Assembly: GCA_044221805.1 (NCBI GenBank)
Contig: JBGAOK010000002.1
Location: 73,724 to 137,723, forward strand
Origin: Meridianimarinicoccus sp044221805
GTDB lineage: Bacteria > Pseudomonadota > Alphaproteobacteria > Rhodobacterales > Rhodobacteraceae
Reading direction: 5' to 3'
Length of the DNA: 64,000 bases
Shown: positions 8,554 to 17,145 of the stretch, one piece after another
Layout of the letters: every line of letters begins with the position of its first letter
How positions within the stretch are numbered: the first letter of the stretch is position 1
The notes under the pieces: model-generated
What the model saw: the letters and a program-made list of their open reading frames with translations, nothing else
Database searches by the model: none
Told to the model about the DNA's origin: nothing
Translations under genes and position numbers: made by a program

Positions 8554-9120
8554 ATGGTGGAGATCGTAAAGACGGAACTGCCCGGCGTCGTGATGCTGAC
8601 GCCCAGACGGTTCGGTGATGCGCGCGGCTTCTTCTCGGAAGTCTACAACCGCAAGTCCTATGCCGGGCTCGGCATCGATGTGGAATTCGTGCAGGACAAC
8701 CATTCCCTGTCCCGCGAGGTCGGCGTGGTGCGCGGCCTGCACTTCCAGTCGCCGCCCCATGCCCAGGCCAAGCTGGTGCGGGTCGGCGCCGGCCGGGTGC
8801 GGGACGTGGCCGTGGACATCCGGCGCGGCTCTCCCACCTATGGCCGCTGGGTAGGGGTCGAACTCTCGGCCGAGGCCGGCAATCAGCTTTATATTCCGGT
8901 CGGCTTCCTGCACGGCTTCGCCGTGCTCGAACCCGACTCCGAACTGCTCTACAAGTGCTCGGACTTCTATGCGCCCGATTGCGACGGCGCGGTCCGATTC
9001 GACGATCCCGAGATCGGCATCGACTGGGGCATCGACCCGGCAGCGGCCATCCTGTCCGACAAGGATGCCAAGGCGCCGCTCCTGAAGGATTTCGTCTCTC
9101 CGTTCGTCTATGAGGGCTGA
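8554..9120 (+). CDS. rmlC: dTDP-4-dehydrorhamnose 3,5-epimerase (RmlC)
   Basis: 188 residues, normal RmlC length. The cupin fold markers are present: RGFFSEVYN (about 27-35), RGLHFQSPP with the catalytic His (about 65), and LYIPVGFLHGFAVL (about 111-124). It epimerises dTDP-4-keto-6-deoxyglucose at C3 and C5 in dTDP-L-rhamnose synthesis. ATG 8554 was chosen because it directly follows AAGAGG and the 45 upstream residues in frame do not resemble the family. It is the first gene of rmlCBDA. Confidence 0.94.
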   Translation: MVEIVKTELPGVVMLTPRRFGDARGFFSEVYNRKSYAGLGIDVEFVQDNHSLSREVGVVRGLHFQSPPHAQAKLVRVGAGRVRDVAVDIRRGSPTYGRWVGVELSAEAGNQLYIPVGFLHGFAVLEPDSELLYKCSDFYAPDCDGAVRFDDPEIGIDWGIDPAAAILSDKDAKAPLLKDFVSPFVYEG

Positions 9121-9123
9121 GCC

Positions 9124-10188
9124 ATGAAGATTCTTGTCACCGGCGGCGCCGGGTTCATCGGCTCGGCCGTGGTGCGCCTTGCGGTGTCGCGCGGCCATGC
9201 GGTCGTGAACCTCGATGCGCTGACCTATGCCGCGTGCCTCGACAACGTCGCCTCGGTGGCGTCGAGCCCGCTTTATGCCTTTGAACACGCCGACATCCGC
9301 GATGCCGAGGCGCTGGCGCGCATCTTTGCCACCCACAAGCCCGACGCGGTGATGCACCTGGCTGCCGAAAGCCATGTTGACCGGTCGATCGACAGCCCCG
9401 GCGCCTTCATCGAGACCAATGTGAACGGGACCTTCCAGATGCTGCATGCCGCGCGCGCCTATTGGGAAGCGCAGGGCCGGCCCGAAGGCTTCCGCTTCCA
9501 CCACATCTCGACCGACGAGGTGTTCGGCACCCTGGGCGAGACCGGCAAGTTCACCGAAGACACGCCCTATGCGCCGAACTCGCCCTATTCGGCGTCGAAG
9601 GCGGCCTCCGACCATCTGGTCCGCGCCTGGCACGAGACCTATGGCCTGCCGGTGGTGCTGACCAACTGCTCGAACAATTACGGGCCGTTCCACTTCCCCG
9701 AGAAGCTGATCCCGGTGGTGATCCTGAAGGCGCTGGCCAGCGAGCCGATCCCGGTCTACGGCAAGGGCGAGAACGTGCGCGACTGGCTTTATGTGGAAGA
9801 CCACGCCGACGCGCTGCTGCTGGTGCTGGAAAAGGGCGAGCTGGGCCGCAGCTACAACGTCGGCGGCGAGAACGAGGCGAAGAACATCGACCTGGTGCGG
9901 ACGATCTGTGCGATTCTCGACGTCAAGCACCCGGAGGGCGCCCCCCATGCCGATCTGATCACCTTCGTGACCGACCGGCCGGGCCATGACCTGCGCTATG
10001 CCATCGATCCCACAAGGATCCGCACCGAACTGGGTTGGCGGCCTTCGGTGACGGTCGAGCAGGGTCTGGAAAAGACCGTGCAATGGTTCCTCGACAATGA
10101 GCCCTGGTGGCGGGCGCTGCAGAACCGCGAAGGCGTCGGCAAGCGGCTGGGCACCGCGGCGCCCGCGCCCGCCGGGGCAAGCGCATGA
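9124..10188 (+). CDS. rmlB: dTDP-glucose 4,6-dehydratase (RmlB)
   Basis: 354 residues. It is an extended SDR with the NAD-binding GGAGFIGS at 7-14, HLAAESHVDRSID at about 79-91 and the catalytic YSASK at about 156-160. It converts dTDP-glucose to dTDP-4-keto-6-deoxyglucose, the second step of rhamnose nucleotide synthesis. It starts 3 bases after rmlC, and its stop overlaps the rmlD start (ATGA), so translation is coupled. Confidence 0.95.
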   Translation: MKILVTGGAGFIGSAVVRLAVSRGHAVVNLDALTYAACLDNVASVASSPLYAFEHADIRDAEALARIFATHKPDAVMHLAAESHVDRSIDSPGAFIETNVNGTFQMLHAARAYWEAQGRPEGFRFHHISTDEVFGTLGETGKFTEDTPYAPNSPYSASKAASDHLVRAWHETYGLPVVLTNCSNNYGPFHFPEKLIPVVILKALASEPIPVYGKGENVRDWLYVEDHADALLLVLEKGELGRSYNVGGENEAKNIDLVRTICAILDVKHPEGAPHADLITFVTDRPGHDLRYAIDPTRIRTELGWRPSVTVEQGLEKTVQWFLDNEPWWRALQNREGVGKRLGTAAPAPAGASA

Positions 10189-11048
10189 AGGTTCTGGTCT
10201 TTGGCGGGACCGGGCAGGTCGCGCTGGAACTGGTGTGCCGCGCCGGACCGGTGACGATCGATCTGCGCGGCCGCGATGTGGCGGATTTCACCGACCCCGA
10301 TGCCTGTGCCGCGCTCGTCGAGGCCTCGGATGCCGACGCGGTGATCAACGCGGTCGCCTATACCGCGGTCGACGCCGCCGAGACCGACGAGGCGGTGGCC
10401 GAGATGGTGAACGCCGTCACCCCGGGCGCGCTGGCTGTCGCGGCGGCGACCAAGGGCGTGCCCTTCGTGCATATCTCGACCGACTATGTGTTCGACGGGT
10501 CGGGCACCGCGCCCTGGCCGGTGGACGCGCCCGTCGCGCCGCTGGGCGCCTATGGCCGCACCAAGCTGGCGGGCGAACAGGCGGTGCGTGCCGCGCAGGG
10601 CTGCCACGGCATCCTGCGCACGTCCTGGGTGGTGTCGAGCCACGGCAAGAACTTCGTCAAGACCATGCTCAGGCTGGGCGCCGAGCGCGACCGGCTGACC
10701 ATCGTCGCCGATCAGGTGGGCGGTCCGACCCCGGCCGCGGCCATCGCGGACGCCTGCCTGTCGATTGCGGCGCAGCTCGCGGCCGATCCGGCGAAATCCG
10801 GCACCTATCACTTCAGCGGCGCCCCCGATGTGAGTTGGGCGGATTTCGCCCGGGCGATCTTTGCCGAGGCGGGGCTGTCGCCCGAGGTGGTGGACATCCC
10901 CACTTCGGCCTATCCGACCCCGGCGCGGCGCCCGTTCAACTCGCGGCTCGATTGCGCCACCACGGAGGCGGTGTTCGGGATCGACCGGCCCGACTGGCGC
11001 GCGGGCCTGCGCGACATCCTCGACGATCTAGGAGTTCCGGCACGATGA
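10185..11048 (+). CDS. rmlD: dTDP-4-dehydrorhamnose reductase (RmlD)
   Basis: 287 residues. It is an SDR-fold reductase with GGTGQVA at 7-13, NAVAYTAVDAAETD at about 62-75, STDYVFDGS at about 101-109 and catalytic YGRTK at about 124-128. It makes dTDP-L-rhamnose using NAD(P)H. The upstream 26 in-frame residues belong to the end of rmlB in another register; ATG 10185 overlaps the rmlB stop. Its own stop overlaps the rmlA start. Confidence 0.94.
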   Translation: MKVLVFGGTGQVALELVCRAGPVTIDLRGRDVADFTDPDACAALVEASDADAVINAVAYTAVDAAETDEAVAEMVNAVTPGALAVAAATKGVPFVHISTDYVFDGSGTAPWPVDAPVAPLGAYGRTKLAGEQAVRAAQGCHGILRTSWVVSSHGKNFVKTMLRLGAERDRLTIVADQVGGPTPAAAIADACLSIAAQLAADPAKSGTYHFSGAPDVSWADFARAIFAEAGLSPEVVDIPTSAYPTPARRPFNSRLDCATTEAVFGIDRPDWRAGLRDILDDLGVPAR

Positions 11049-11923
11049 CCACACGCAAGGGCATCATTCTCGCGGGCGGTTCGGGCACGCGGCTCTATCC
11101 GATCACCCGCGGCGTCTCGAAGCAGCTGCTGCCGATCTACGACAAACCGATGATCTATTTCCCGATCTCGGTGCTGATGCTGGCCGGGATCCGCGAGATC
11201 GCGATGATCACAACCCCGGTCGATCAGGAGCAGTTCCAGCGTACCCTGGGCGACGGCAGCCAGTGGGGGGTACGGTTCGAATACATCGTGCAGCCCTCGC
11301 CGGACGGGCTGGCACAGGCCTATCTGCTGGCCGAGGATTTCCTGGCCGGGGCGCCGTCGGCCATGGTGCTGGGCGACAACATCTTTTTCGGCCATGGCCT
11401 GCCCGATCTGCTGGCTGCCGCTGACGCCAAGCAGGTGGGCGGCACGGTGTTCGGCTATCGCGTGTCGGATCCCGAACGCTATGGCGTGGTGAAGTTCGAC
11501 GCGACCGGCAAGGCCGAGCAGATCATCGAGAAGCCCGCGGTGCCGCCGTCGAACTATGCGGTCACCGGGCTCTACTTCCTCGATGGCTCGGCGCCGGACC
11601 GGGCCCGGCAGGTCAAGCCGTCCGAGCGGGGCGAGCTCGAGATCACCACGCTTCTCGAGATGTACCTGCACGAGGGGCTGCTCAGCGTCGAGCGGATGGG
11701 CCGCGGCTATGCCTGGCTCGACACCGGCACCCATGGCAGCCTGCTGGACGCCGGGAACTTCGTGCGCACCCTGACCCTGCGCCAGGGCCAGCAGGTCGGC
11801 TGCCCCGAGGAGATCGCCTTCGTCAACGGCTGGATCGACCGCGACGCGTTGCGCGCGGCGGGCAAGGCCTACAGCAAGAACGAGTACGGCAAGTACCTGC
11901 TGGCGCTGGCCGACGGCCACTGA
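11045..11923 (+). CDS. rmlA: Glucose-1-phosphate thymidylyltransferase (RmlA)
   Basis: 292 residues, standard length. The nucleotidyltransferase signature GGSGTRLYPITRGVSKQLLP lies at about 11-30, with metal-binding LGDNIFFGHGL at about 109-119 and EKPAVPPSNYAVTGLY at about 161-176. It makes dTDP-glucose from dTTP and glucose-1-phosphate. It is the last gene of rmlCBDA, coupled to rmlD by an ATGA overlap. The whole pathway from glucose-1-phosphate to dTDP-rhamnose is therefore in one four-gene operon. Confidence 0.95.
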   Translation: MTTRKGIILAGGSGTRLYPITRGVSKQLLPIYDKPMIYFPISVLMLAGIREIAMITTPVDQEQFQRTLGDGSQWGVRFEYIVQPSPDGLAQAYLLAEDFLAGAPSAMVLGDNIFFGHGLPDLLAAADAKQVGGTVFGYRVSDPERYGVVKFDATGKAEQIIEKPAVPPSNYAVTGLYFLDGSAPDRARQVKPSERGELEITTLLEMYLHEGLLSVERMGRGYAWLDTGTHGSLLDAGNFVRTLTLRQGQQVGCPEEIAFVNGWIDRDALRAAGKAYSKNEYGKYLLALADGH

Positions 11924-11937
11924 GCCGCGCGCGCCGG

Positions 11938-11966
11938 GCCGCCGGCGGTCCTTCGGGGCCGGCGGC
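11938..11966 (+). terminator. Possible hairpin after rmlA
   Basis: The arms GCCGCCGGC (11938-11946) and GCCGGCGGC (11958-11966) can form a 9-bp GC stem 14 bases after the rmlA stop, with TTCG inside the loop. No T-run follows, so intrinsic termination is uncertain. The rest of 11967-12126 shows no gene. Confidence 0.4.
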
Positions 11967-12126
11967 GAAGCGGCCCGGCCCGCGTGCGACCAAACCGGGC
12001 AGCCCTGGAGCGGTCCGGCTCTCGCCTGCCTTGCCGGGCAGCTCGACGGATTCTCACGACGATTCGGGGGCCGCGGCGCGTGCCGGCGCCAGCCCGCCGG
12101 AGCCTTCGGAAAGACCGCCGGTTCCC

Positions 12127-12897
12127 CTAGAAATAGCTGCGCACCAGGGCGCTCGACACCAGGGTCCAGCCGTCGGCCACCACGAAGAAGGCCAGCTTGA
12201 ACGGCAGCGACACCACGGCCGGCGGCACCATCATCATGCCCATCGCCATCAGGATCGCCGCCACCACCAGATCGATGATCAGGAACGGCAGGTAGATCAG
12301 GAAGCCGATCTCGAAGGCGCGCGAGATCTCGGACAGCAGGAACGCGGGCACCAGAAGCGACAGCTCGGCCTCGGGCGCCAGAGCGGCGGCCGTGCCGTCG
12401 GGGCGGATCCGCAGGTCGGCCAGCGTGGCGAAGGTGCCGGAGTCGATCCGGTCCGCCATGAAGCCCCGGAACGGGGTCAGGGTCGCCGCAAAGGCGGCCT
12501 CGACCTCCATCTGCCCGTCGATCAGCGGCTTCACCCCTTCGGTCCAGGCCGCTTGGAATACCGGGTCCATCACGAAATAGGTCAGGAACAGCGCGAGGCT
12601 GACGATCAGCATGTTCGGCGGCGCCTGCTGCAGGCCGATCGCCTGGCGCAGGATCGACAGCACCGTCACGATGAACGGAAAGCAGGTGACCATCACCGCC
12701 AGCGCCGGGACGAGGCTCAGCACCGTGACCAGCAGGAACAGCTGCACCGCGCGGCCCGACAGCGACCCGGGCTCGAGCAGGATCTCGCTCAGGGACTGCG
12801 CCGTGGCGCTGCCCGCAAGGAAACAGGCGGCCACCCCCAGGAGGACGGCGACGGCAGGAAGGCGGCCCGGGCGTGGACCCGGCTCAGAGCCCGTCAT
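12127..12897 (-). CDS. fliP: Flagellar type III export protein FliP
   Basis: 256 residues. There is an N-terminal signal-like hydrophobic segment (about 14-34), then four transmembrane helices with the family stretches FIVTVLSILRQAIGLQQAPP (about 75-94) and LSEISRAFEIGFLIYLPFLI (about 188-207). FliP forms the core of the flagellar export gate in the basal body membrane. ATG 12897 was preferred over an in-frame TTG at 12909; it overlaps the end of fliN. It is the last gene of a fliF-fliH-fliN-fliP run. Confidence 0.94.
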   Translation of the reverse strand: MTGSEPGPRPGRLPAVAVLLGVAACFLAGSATAQSLSEILLEPGSLSGRAVQLFLLVTVLSLVPALAVMVTCFPFIVTVLSILRQAIGLQQAPPNMLIVSLALFLTYFVMDPVFQAAWTEGVKPLIDGQMEVEAAFAATLTPFRGFMADRIDSGTFATLADLRIRPDGTAAALAPEAELSLLVPAFLLSEISRAFEIGFLIYLPFLIIDLVVAAILMAMGMMMVPPAVVSLPFKLAFFVVADGWTLVSSALVRSYF

Positions 12898-13183
12898 GCC
12901 CGTTCGCAACCTCGGTCAGCCGGACCGCGAGCTGGCCGGCCTGGTCGCCGTCCAGTTCCTCGAGCTGGCCCCGGGCGATCAGCCGGTCGCCCACATAGAG
13001 GTCGACCGGGTCGTCGATGGTCTTGTCCAGCGCCAGCACCGAATCGGGGGCCAGCGCCAGCAGATCCCGCACGGTGGGGCGAGCATGCCCGACGGTGACC
13101 CGGATCACGATCGGGACCCGGGTGAAGGGGTTGCCGCCCTGGTCGCCCAGGGCACCCGGCGCGCTGCCGGAAGGTCTATCCAT
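12884..13183 (-). CDS. fliN: Flagellar motor switch protein FliN
   Basis: 99 residues forming a SpoA/FliN domain: VPIVIRVTVGHARPTVRDLL at about 23-42, then DDPVDLYVGDRLIARGQL at about 57-74. It sits in the cytoplasmic C-ring and helps set rotation direction. The N-terminus is short, as in several alphaproteobacterial FliN proteins. The start overlaps the fliH stop by 8 bases. Confidence 0.9.
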   Translation of the reverse strand: MDRPSGSAPGALGDQGGNPFTRVPIVIRVTVGHARPTVRDLLALAPDSVLALDKTIDDPVDLYVGDRLIARGQLEELDGDQAGQLAVRLTEVANGHDGL

Positions 13184-13775
13184 GGGCCTTCAGCCTTTCG
13201 TCGTTCAGATTGAAGAAATCGTCCACGGCCGATTCGATCCCGGCCAGCGCCGCGGTCAGGTCCACGGCCTGCTCGATCTCGCCGGCCCGGATGAAGACCT
13301 GACCCTCGGCCAGGGTCGGTTCCTCGCGGATTTCAAGGGGAAAGCCGGGGCTGGAGGGCAACACCGCCTCGACCTCGGCCCGGCTCTGGGGCGAGACCAG
13401 CAGCAGCAGCGGCGCCGAAGCGGCGGTCCTGAGCAGCCCTTCGACCCGTTCGGCCACCAGCCCCGGCAGGGCGTGCTGCGCCACCGCGGGCAGCACGCGC
13501 GAGACGAACTGGCGCAGCAGCGGCTCGACCCCCTTCAGCACATGGGCGCGCGCCTCGTGGAAGGTGAAGGCGAGATCGGACAGGTTGTTGGCCAGATCGG
13601 CCGAGAGCTTCTGGTGCGACTCGGCCAACGCGCGCGAGGCATCGTCCCAGCCGGCGCGGTAGCCCTCCTCGAAGACGGCAAGGCGCTGTTCCTCGGGCAG
13701 GATTTCCGCCGGGGCGGCCGCGGCGCGGTGACGCGGCGGGCCGCCGAAATCCTCGAGCGCAAGGCGCCGTCCCAT
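13176..13775 (-). CDS. fliH: Flagellar assembly protein FliH
   Basis: 199 residues. An Ala/Glu-rich helical N-terminus contains EEGYRAGWDDASRALAES (about 37-54), followed by a C-terminal domain like FliH/YscL stators. Family sequence conservation is low, so the call rests partly on position between fliF and fliN. The expected role is regulation of the export ATPase FliI. ATG 13775 overlaps the fliF stop by one base (TGATG); a GTG just before is also possible. No fliI lies in the window. Confidence 0.8.
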   Translation of the reverse strand: MGRRLALEDFGGPPRHRAAAAPAEILPEEQRLAVFEEGYRAGWDDASRALAESHQKLSADLANNLSDLAFTFHEARAHVLKGVEPLLRQFVSRVLPAVAQHALPGLVAERVEGLLRTAASAPLLLLVSPQSRAEVEAVLPSSPGFPLEIREEPTLAEGQVFIRAGEIEQAVDLTAALAGIESAVDDFFNLNDERLKAHG

Positions 13776-15388
13776 CACGCGGTCTCCTCGATGTTGTCGT
13801 CTTCAAGCCAGTTGCGCAGGATCTCGATGGTGTCCGGCTGGCGCTCCTCGATCATCCGCTTCAGGCTTTCGACCGGCGACTCCTCGAGCGCGTCCCGGCG
13901 CAGGCCGGCCAGGGCGAGATCGGCGATGGCCGGCAGTCCGCCGCCACCCTCGGCCGGCATCATCGCGCCATCCCGTCCTGCCGCCGTCGCGATGCCGTCG
14001 ATCGTCGTGGCCTCGACCGCGCGGGAATCGATCAGCGGGAAGGCACGTCCCTCGCCGTCGCCGGCGCGCGAACTGCGCAGCACCGGGCGCACCACGAACA
14101 GGCCGAGGGCCAGCGCGGTCACCGCCAGGACGCCGATCTGCACAAGCCGCAGCGGGTCGAGCCGAAGCGCGTCCAGCATCCCTTCCGCCGCGGCGGTGCC
14201 AAGTTCGGGCCGCGGCTCGAACGGCATCGCCTTAACGGTGATCTGGTCGCCCCGGGATTCGTCGAAGCCCACGGCCGAGGCGACGAGCTCGCGCAGGTCG
14301 CCCAACGCGGCAGGATCTCCGGCGGCCCCACCGCGCGAGCTGTTGATCAGCACGGCGACGGTCAGGCGCTTGATCGCCCCGGGGCGCCGCTCGATCTCGC
14401 GCGTGGTCTCGGACAGGTCGAAATTGGTCAGCGCCCGCGATTCGCTGTTCTGGCTCTGGGACGTGTCGCTGCCCGAGGCCGCGGCACCGTCCGGCAAGTT
14501 GCTGGCAACCGTCACGCCGGCGTCGCCGCCGTTCTGCTCGGAGGTGCTGACATCCTCCACATCGGTGCTGATCGCCACCCGCGACTCGGGATCGATGCGG
14601 CGCTCGCGGATCGATTCGGCTTCCGTCACGGTCTCGACGCTGAGCTCGACCACCGCGTTGCCCGGGCCGACCTGTGCCTCGAGCAGCCGCGCCACATTCG
14701 CCTTCAGGGTCTCCGCCCGGTCGCCGCCCGACGCGCCGGGCGCGCTGCCGTCCTCGGCGCCGATCACCCGGCCGGTGGTGGCGTCGATGATCGCCACGTC
14801 GGCCGGCGACAGGCCCTGCACGGCCGAGGCGACGAGATAGCGGAAGGCATCGGCGGTTTCCTCCGAGATGGCGCCGCCGCGGGAGGTCACCGTCACCGAG
14901 GCGGTGCCGTTCCGGCTGCGCTGGAACGGGCCGGGGGCCGGATTGGCGATGTGCACCCGGGCCTGGCGGACCGCGGGACTGGCCAGGATGGTGCGGGCCA
15001 ACTCGCCTTCCTTGGCGCGCCAGTAGGCCGCGTCGAACATCTGCGAGGTGGTGCCGAAGCCCGACAGGCCGTCCAGAAGCTCGTAGCCGGCGCCGGAATT
15101 CTGCGGCAGCCCTTCGCCCGCCAGCTGCATCCGCAGGGCATCGCGCTGAAGCGCGTCGACGAAGATCGCATCGCCGCGAATCTCGTAGGGCGCCGTCTGG
15201 CGGTCGAGGGCGGCGATCACCTCGCCGGCCTGCCGCCCGTCAAGCCCGCCGTAAAGCAGCGCCATCGACGGCGCCGAGGCCATCCGCGCCAGCCCGAGAA
15301 TCGCCCCGAAGACCGCCAGCGTGGCCAGCACCGCCACGGCCTTGCGCATCGGATCCAGGGTCGTCCACAGGGCCTTCACGTTCTGCAT
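13775..15388 (-). CDS. fliF: Flagellar MS-ring protein FliF
   Basis: 537 residues. The first transmembrane helix is at about 18-36. The YscJ/FliF domain follows, with LLYGGLDGRQAGEVIAALD at about 44-62 and periplasmic ring-building motifs. The second helix is at about 425-445, and the C-terminal cytoplasmic tail binds FliG. It forms the MS ring of the basal body. ATG 15388 was chosen because GGAAGGA sits 7 bases upstream; the frame extends 18 residues further without a good site. The 122-base gap to divergent fliL should hold both promoters. Confidence 0.93.
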   Translation of the reverse strand: MQNVKALWTTLDPMRKAVAVLATLAVFGAILGLARMASAPSMALLYGGLDGRQAGEVIAALDRQTAPYEIRGDAIFVDALQRDALRMQLAGEGLPQNSGAGYELLDGLSGFGTTSQMFDAAYWRAKEGELARTILASPAVRQARVHIANPAPGPFQRSRNGTASVTVTSRGGAISEETADAFRYLVASAVQGLSPADVAIIDATTGRVIGAEDGSAPGASGGDRAETLKANVARLLEAQVGPGNAVVELSVETVTEAESIRERRIDPESRVAISTDVEDVSTSEQNGGDAGVTVASNLPDGAAASGSDTSQSQNSESRALTNFDLSETTREIERRPGAIKRLTVAVLINSSRGGAAGDPAALGDLRELVASAVGFDESRGDQITVKAMPFEPRPELGTAAAEGMLDALRLDPLRLVQIGVLAVTALALGLFVVRPVLRSSRAGDGEGRAFPLIDSRAVEATTIDGIATAAGRDGAMMPAEGGGGLPAIADLALAGLRRDALEESPVESLKRMIEERQPDTIEILRNWLEDDNIEETA

Positions 15389-15510
15389 CAGGCGGTCCTT
15401 CCGGGGGCGGGCGGCAATCCCCGCGAGGCGACCCTGGGCCATCCTGACTTAACAATCGGTTAGCCTCGTGGGTGGTATTGCGATTCCCGTAGGTCGGATG
15501 GAGCCCCGGG

Positions 15511-16032
15511 ATGAGCACGGCAGACGCGTCACCCCCGAAGAAATCGAAGCTGCCCCTTCTGGTCGGGCTGGTGCTGGCGCTGGTGCTGGGCGGCGGTGGT
15601 TTCTATGCCGTCCGCTCGGGGCTTCTGGGCGGCGGATCGGACGCTGGCGGCCACGGGCCGGCCGCTGAGGCCGGCCATGGCGGCGAAACCGGCGGCGGCG
15701 CCGGCGGGCACGGCGAGGCAGGCCCGATGCCCGCGGTCGCCTTCGTCGCGTTGCAGCCACTACTGGTCAGCCTCAACCACACTGACCCGCCCCGGCAGCT
15801 CCGCTTCGAAGCCACGCTGGAAGTCGCCCCCGATCATGCCGCCGAGGTACAGGCGCTGATGCCGCGGATCATGGACGTGATGAATAGCTATCTTCGCGCG
15901 GTCGAGATGGAGGATCTCCGCGATCCCGCCGCGCTTCTGCGGTTCCGGGCGCAGATGCTGCGCCGGGTGCAGGTGGTCACCGGCGAGGGGCGGGTCGAGG
16001 ACCTGCTGGTGACCTCGTTCCTGGTCAATTGA
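15511..16032 (+). CDS. fliL: Flagellar basal body protein FliL
   Basis: 173 residues. It has a short cytoplasmic N-terminus, one transmembrane helix (about 14-34), a Gly/His-rich linker (about 38-70), and the FliL periplasmic domain with FVALQPLLVSLNHTDPPRQL (about 77-96) and FRAQMLRRVQVVTG. FliL surrounds and supports stator units. ATG 15511 follows GGAG at 15500-15503. It heads a plus-strand run fliL, small coiled-coil gene, motE, motA and a TPR-like gene. Confidence 0.92.
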   Translation: MSTADASPPKKSKLPLLVGLVLALVLGGGGFYAVRSGLLGGGSDAGGHGPAAEAGHGGETGGGAGGHGEAGPMPAVAFVALQPLLVSLNHTDPPRQLRFEATLEVAPDHAAEVQALMPRIMDVMNSYLRAVEMEDLRDPAALLRFRAQMLRRVQVVTGEGRVEDLLVTSFLVN

Positions 16033-16040
16033 GGGATGCC

Positions 16041-16448
16041 ATGACGCTCATTGCCGATATCCTGCTGATTGCCGGCGCCCTTGGTGCCGCGTTCTACTGC
16101 TTTGTCCTGTCGCGGCGGCTGAGCCGCTTCACCAGCCTCGAGGACGGGGTGGGCGGCGCGATCGCCGGCCTGTCCCGGCAGGTGGCCGAGATGACCGAGG
16201 CGCTCGACCGGGCCCATGGCGAAGCGCGGACCTCGGCCGGCTCGCTCGAGGACAGCACCCGGCGGGCGGAAGATGCCGCGCGCAAGCTCGAACTGATGCT
16301 GGCCGCGCTGCACGACCTGCCGACCGCGCGCCGGGAGGACAGCGTCCCGCCGGCGCCCGAGCCGCGGGCGACGGTGCAGACCGCGCCGCCAGCCGGCCCG
16401 ACCTTCCGGCGCACCTTCGGGGCAACCCGACGGGAGGCGGCGGAATGA
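16041..16448 (+). CDS. Small membrane-anchored coiled-coil protein, function unknown
   Basis: 135 residues. One N-terminal transmembrane helix (about 2-24) is followed by a charged helical stretch likely to form a coiled coil (about 28-95) and a Pro/Arg-rich tail. I do not recognise a named family. It lies between fliL (8 bases upstream) and motE (4-base overlap), so a motility-related role is likely by context only. ATG 16041 has GAGGG 5 bases upstream; an in-frame TTG at 16029 overlaps the end of fliL and is less likely. Confidence 0.75.
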   Translation: MTLIADILLIAGALGAAFYCFVLSRRLSRFTSLEDGVGGAIAGLSRQVAEMTEALDRAHGEARTSAGSLEDSTRRAEDAARKLELMLAALHDLPTARREDSVPPAPEPRATVQTAPPAGPTFRRTFGATRREAAE

Positions 16449-17074
16449 AGCCGGCCAAGCCTGCCGGCAAGGACAGGCCCGCCCCGGCGGCGAAGCGCGG
16501 CGCGCGGGCGTCGGTGCCGATCAGCGCGGTGCTTGTCGGGCTGTTCGTCGCCTCGGCTTTGGTGCGTCTGGCCGGGGGGACCGCCGAGGCGATCGCCCGC
16601 GAGGTCGAGGACATTGCCGGTGCCGCCAGCCATGATGCGTCGCCTGCCGCCGGCCCGGAACTGGCCCAGGAGGTCGATTCGATCCTGTTCGAACTGCGCC
16701 GGCGCGAGGCGGCGCTGGAGAAGCGCGAGACCGACCTGGCGCTCCGCGAGCAGGACCTGCGCGCCCTGTCGGATCTGGTCGGCGCACAGGTCGCCCGCCT
16801 GGACGAGGCCGAGGCGCGGCTCAGGCAGGTCATGTCGCTGGCCGAAGGCGCCGCCGAGGGTGACGTGGCACAGCTCACCTCGGTCTATGCCGCGATGAAA
16901 CCCAAGGAGGCCGCCGCCGTGTTCGAGGAGATGGATCCGGCCTTTGCCGCCGGCTTCCTCGGCCGGATGAAGCCCGATGCGGCGGCGCAGATCGTCGCCG
17001 GGCTCAGCCCCGGCAAGGCCTATTCGATCAGCGTGATCCTTGCGGGACGGAACGTGAACACGCCGACGGAATGA
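16445..17074 (+). CDS. motE: MotE-like flagellar protein (MgtE_N-type domain)
   Basis: 209 residues. A basic N-terminus (about 1-22) and one transmembrane helix (about 24-44) precede a long coiled coil (about 70-130) rich in REAALEKRETDLALRE-type heptads. The compact C-terminal domain has VYAAMKPKEAAAVFEEMDP and FLGRMKPDAAAQIVAGLSP. This is the layout of the periplasmic chaperone MotE, described in alphaproteobacteria as stabilising MotC. The 71-base gap to motA and the adjacent fliL support a motor role. Confidence 0.82.
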   Translation: MKPAKPAGKDRPAPAAKRGARASVPISAVLVGLFVASALVRLAGGTAEAIAREVEDIAGAASHDASPAAGPELAQEVDSILFELRRREAALEKRETDLALREQDLRALSDLVGAQVARLDEAEARLRQVMSLAEGAAEGDVAQLTSVYAAMKPKEAAAVFEEMDPAFAAGFLGRMKPDAAAQIVAGLSPGKAYSISVILAGRNVNTPTE

Positions 17075-17145
17075 CCGGTAACCCGACATTGACCGACCGT
17101 CGCGTCAGATGCGCCGGACCCTGTGAACGACGCGGAGTGACCTGA

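Noticed and set aside
14951..15463. Plus-strand frame opposite fliF
   Set aside because: Antisense to fliF, with no ribosome binding site or family resemblance.
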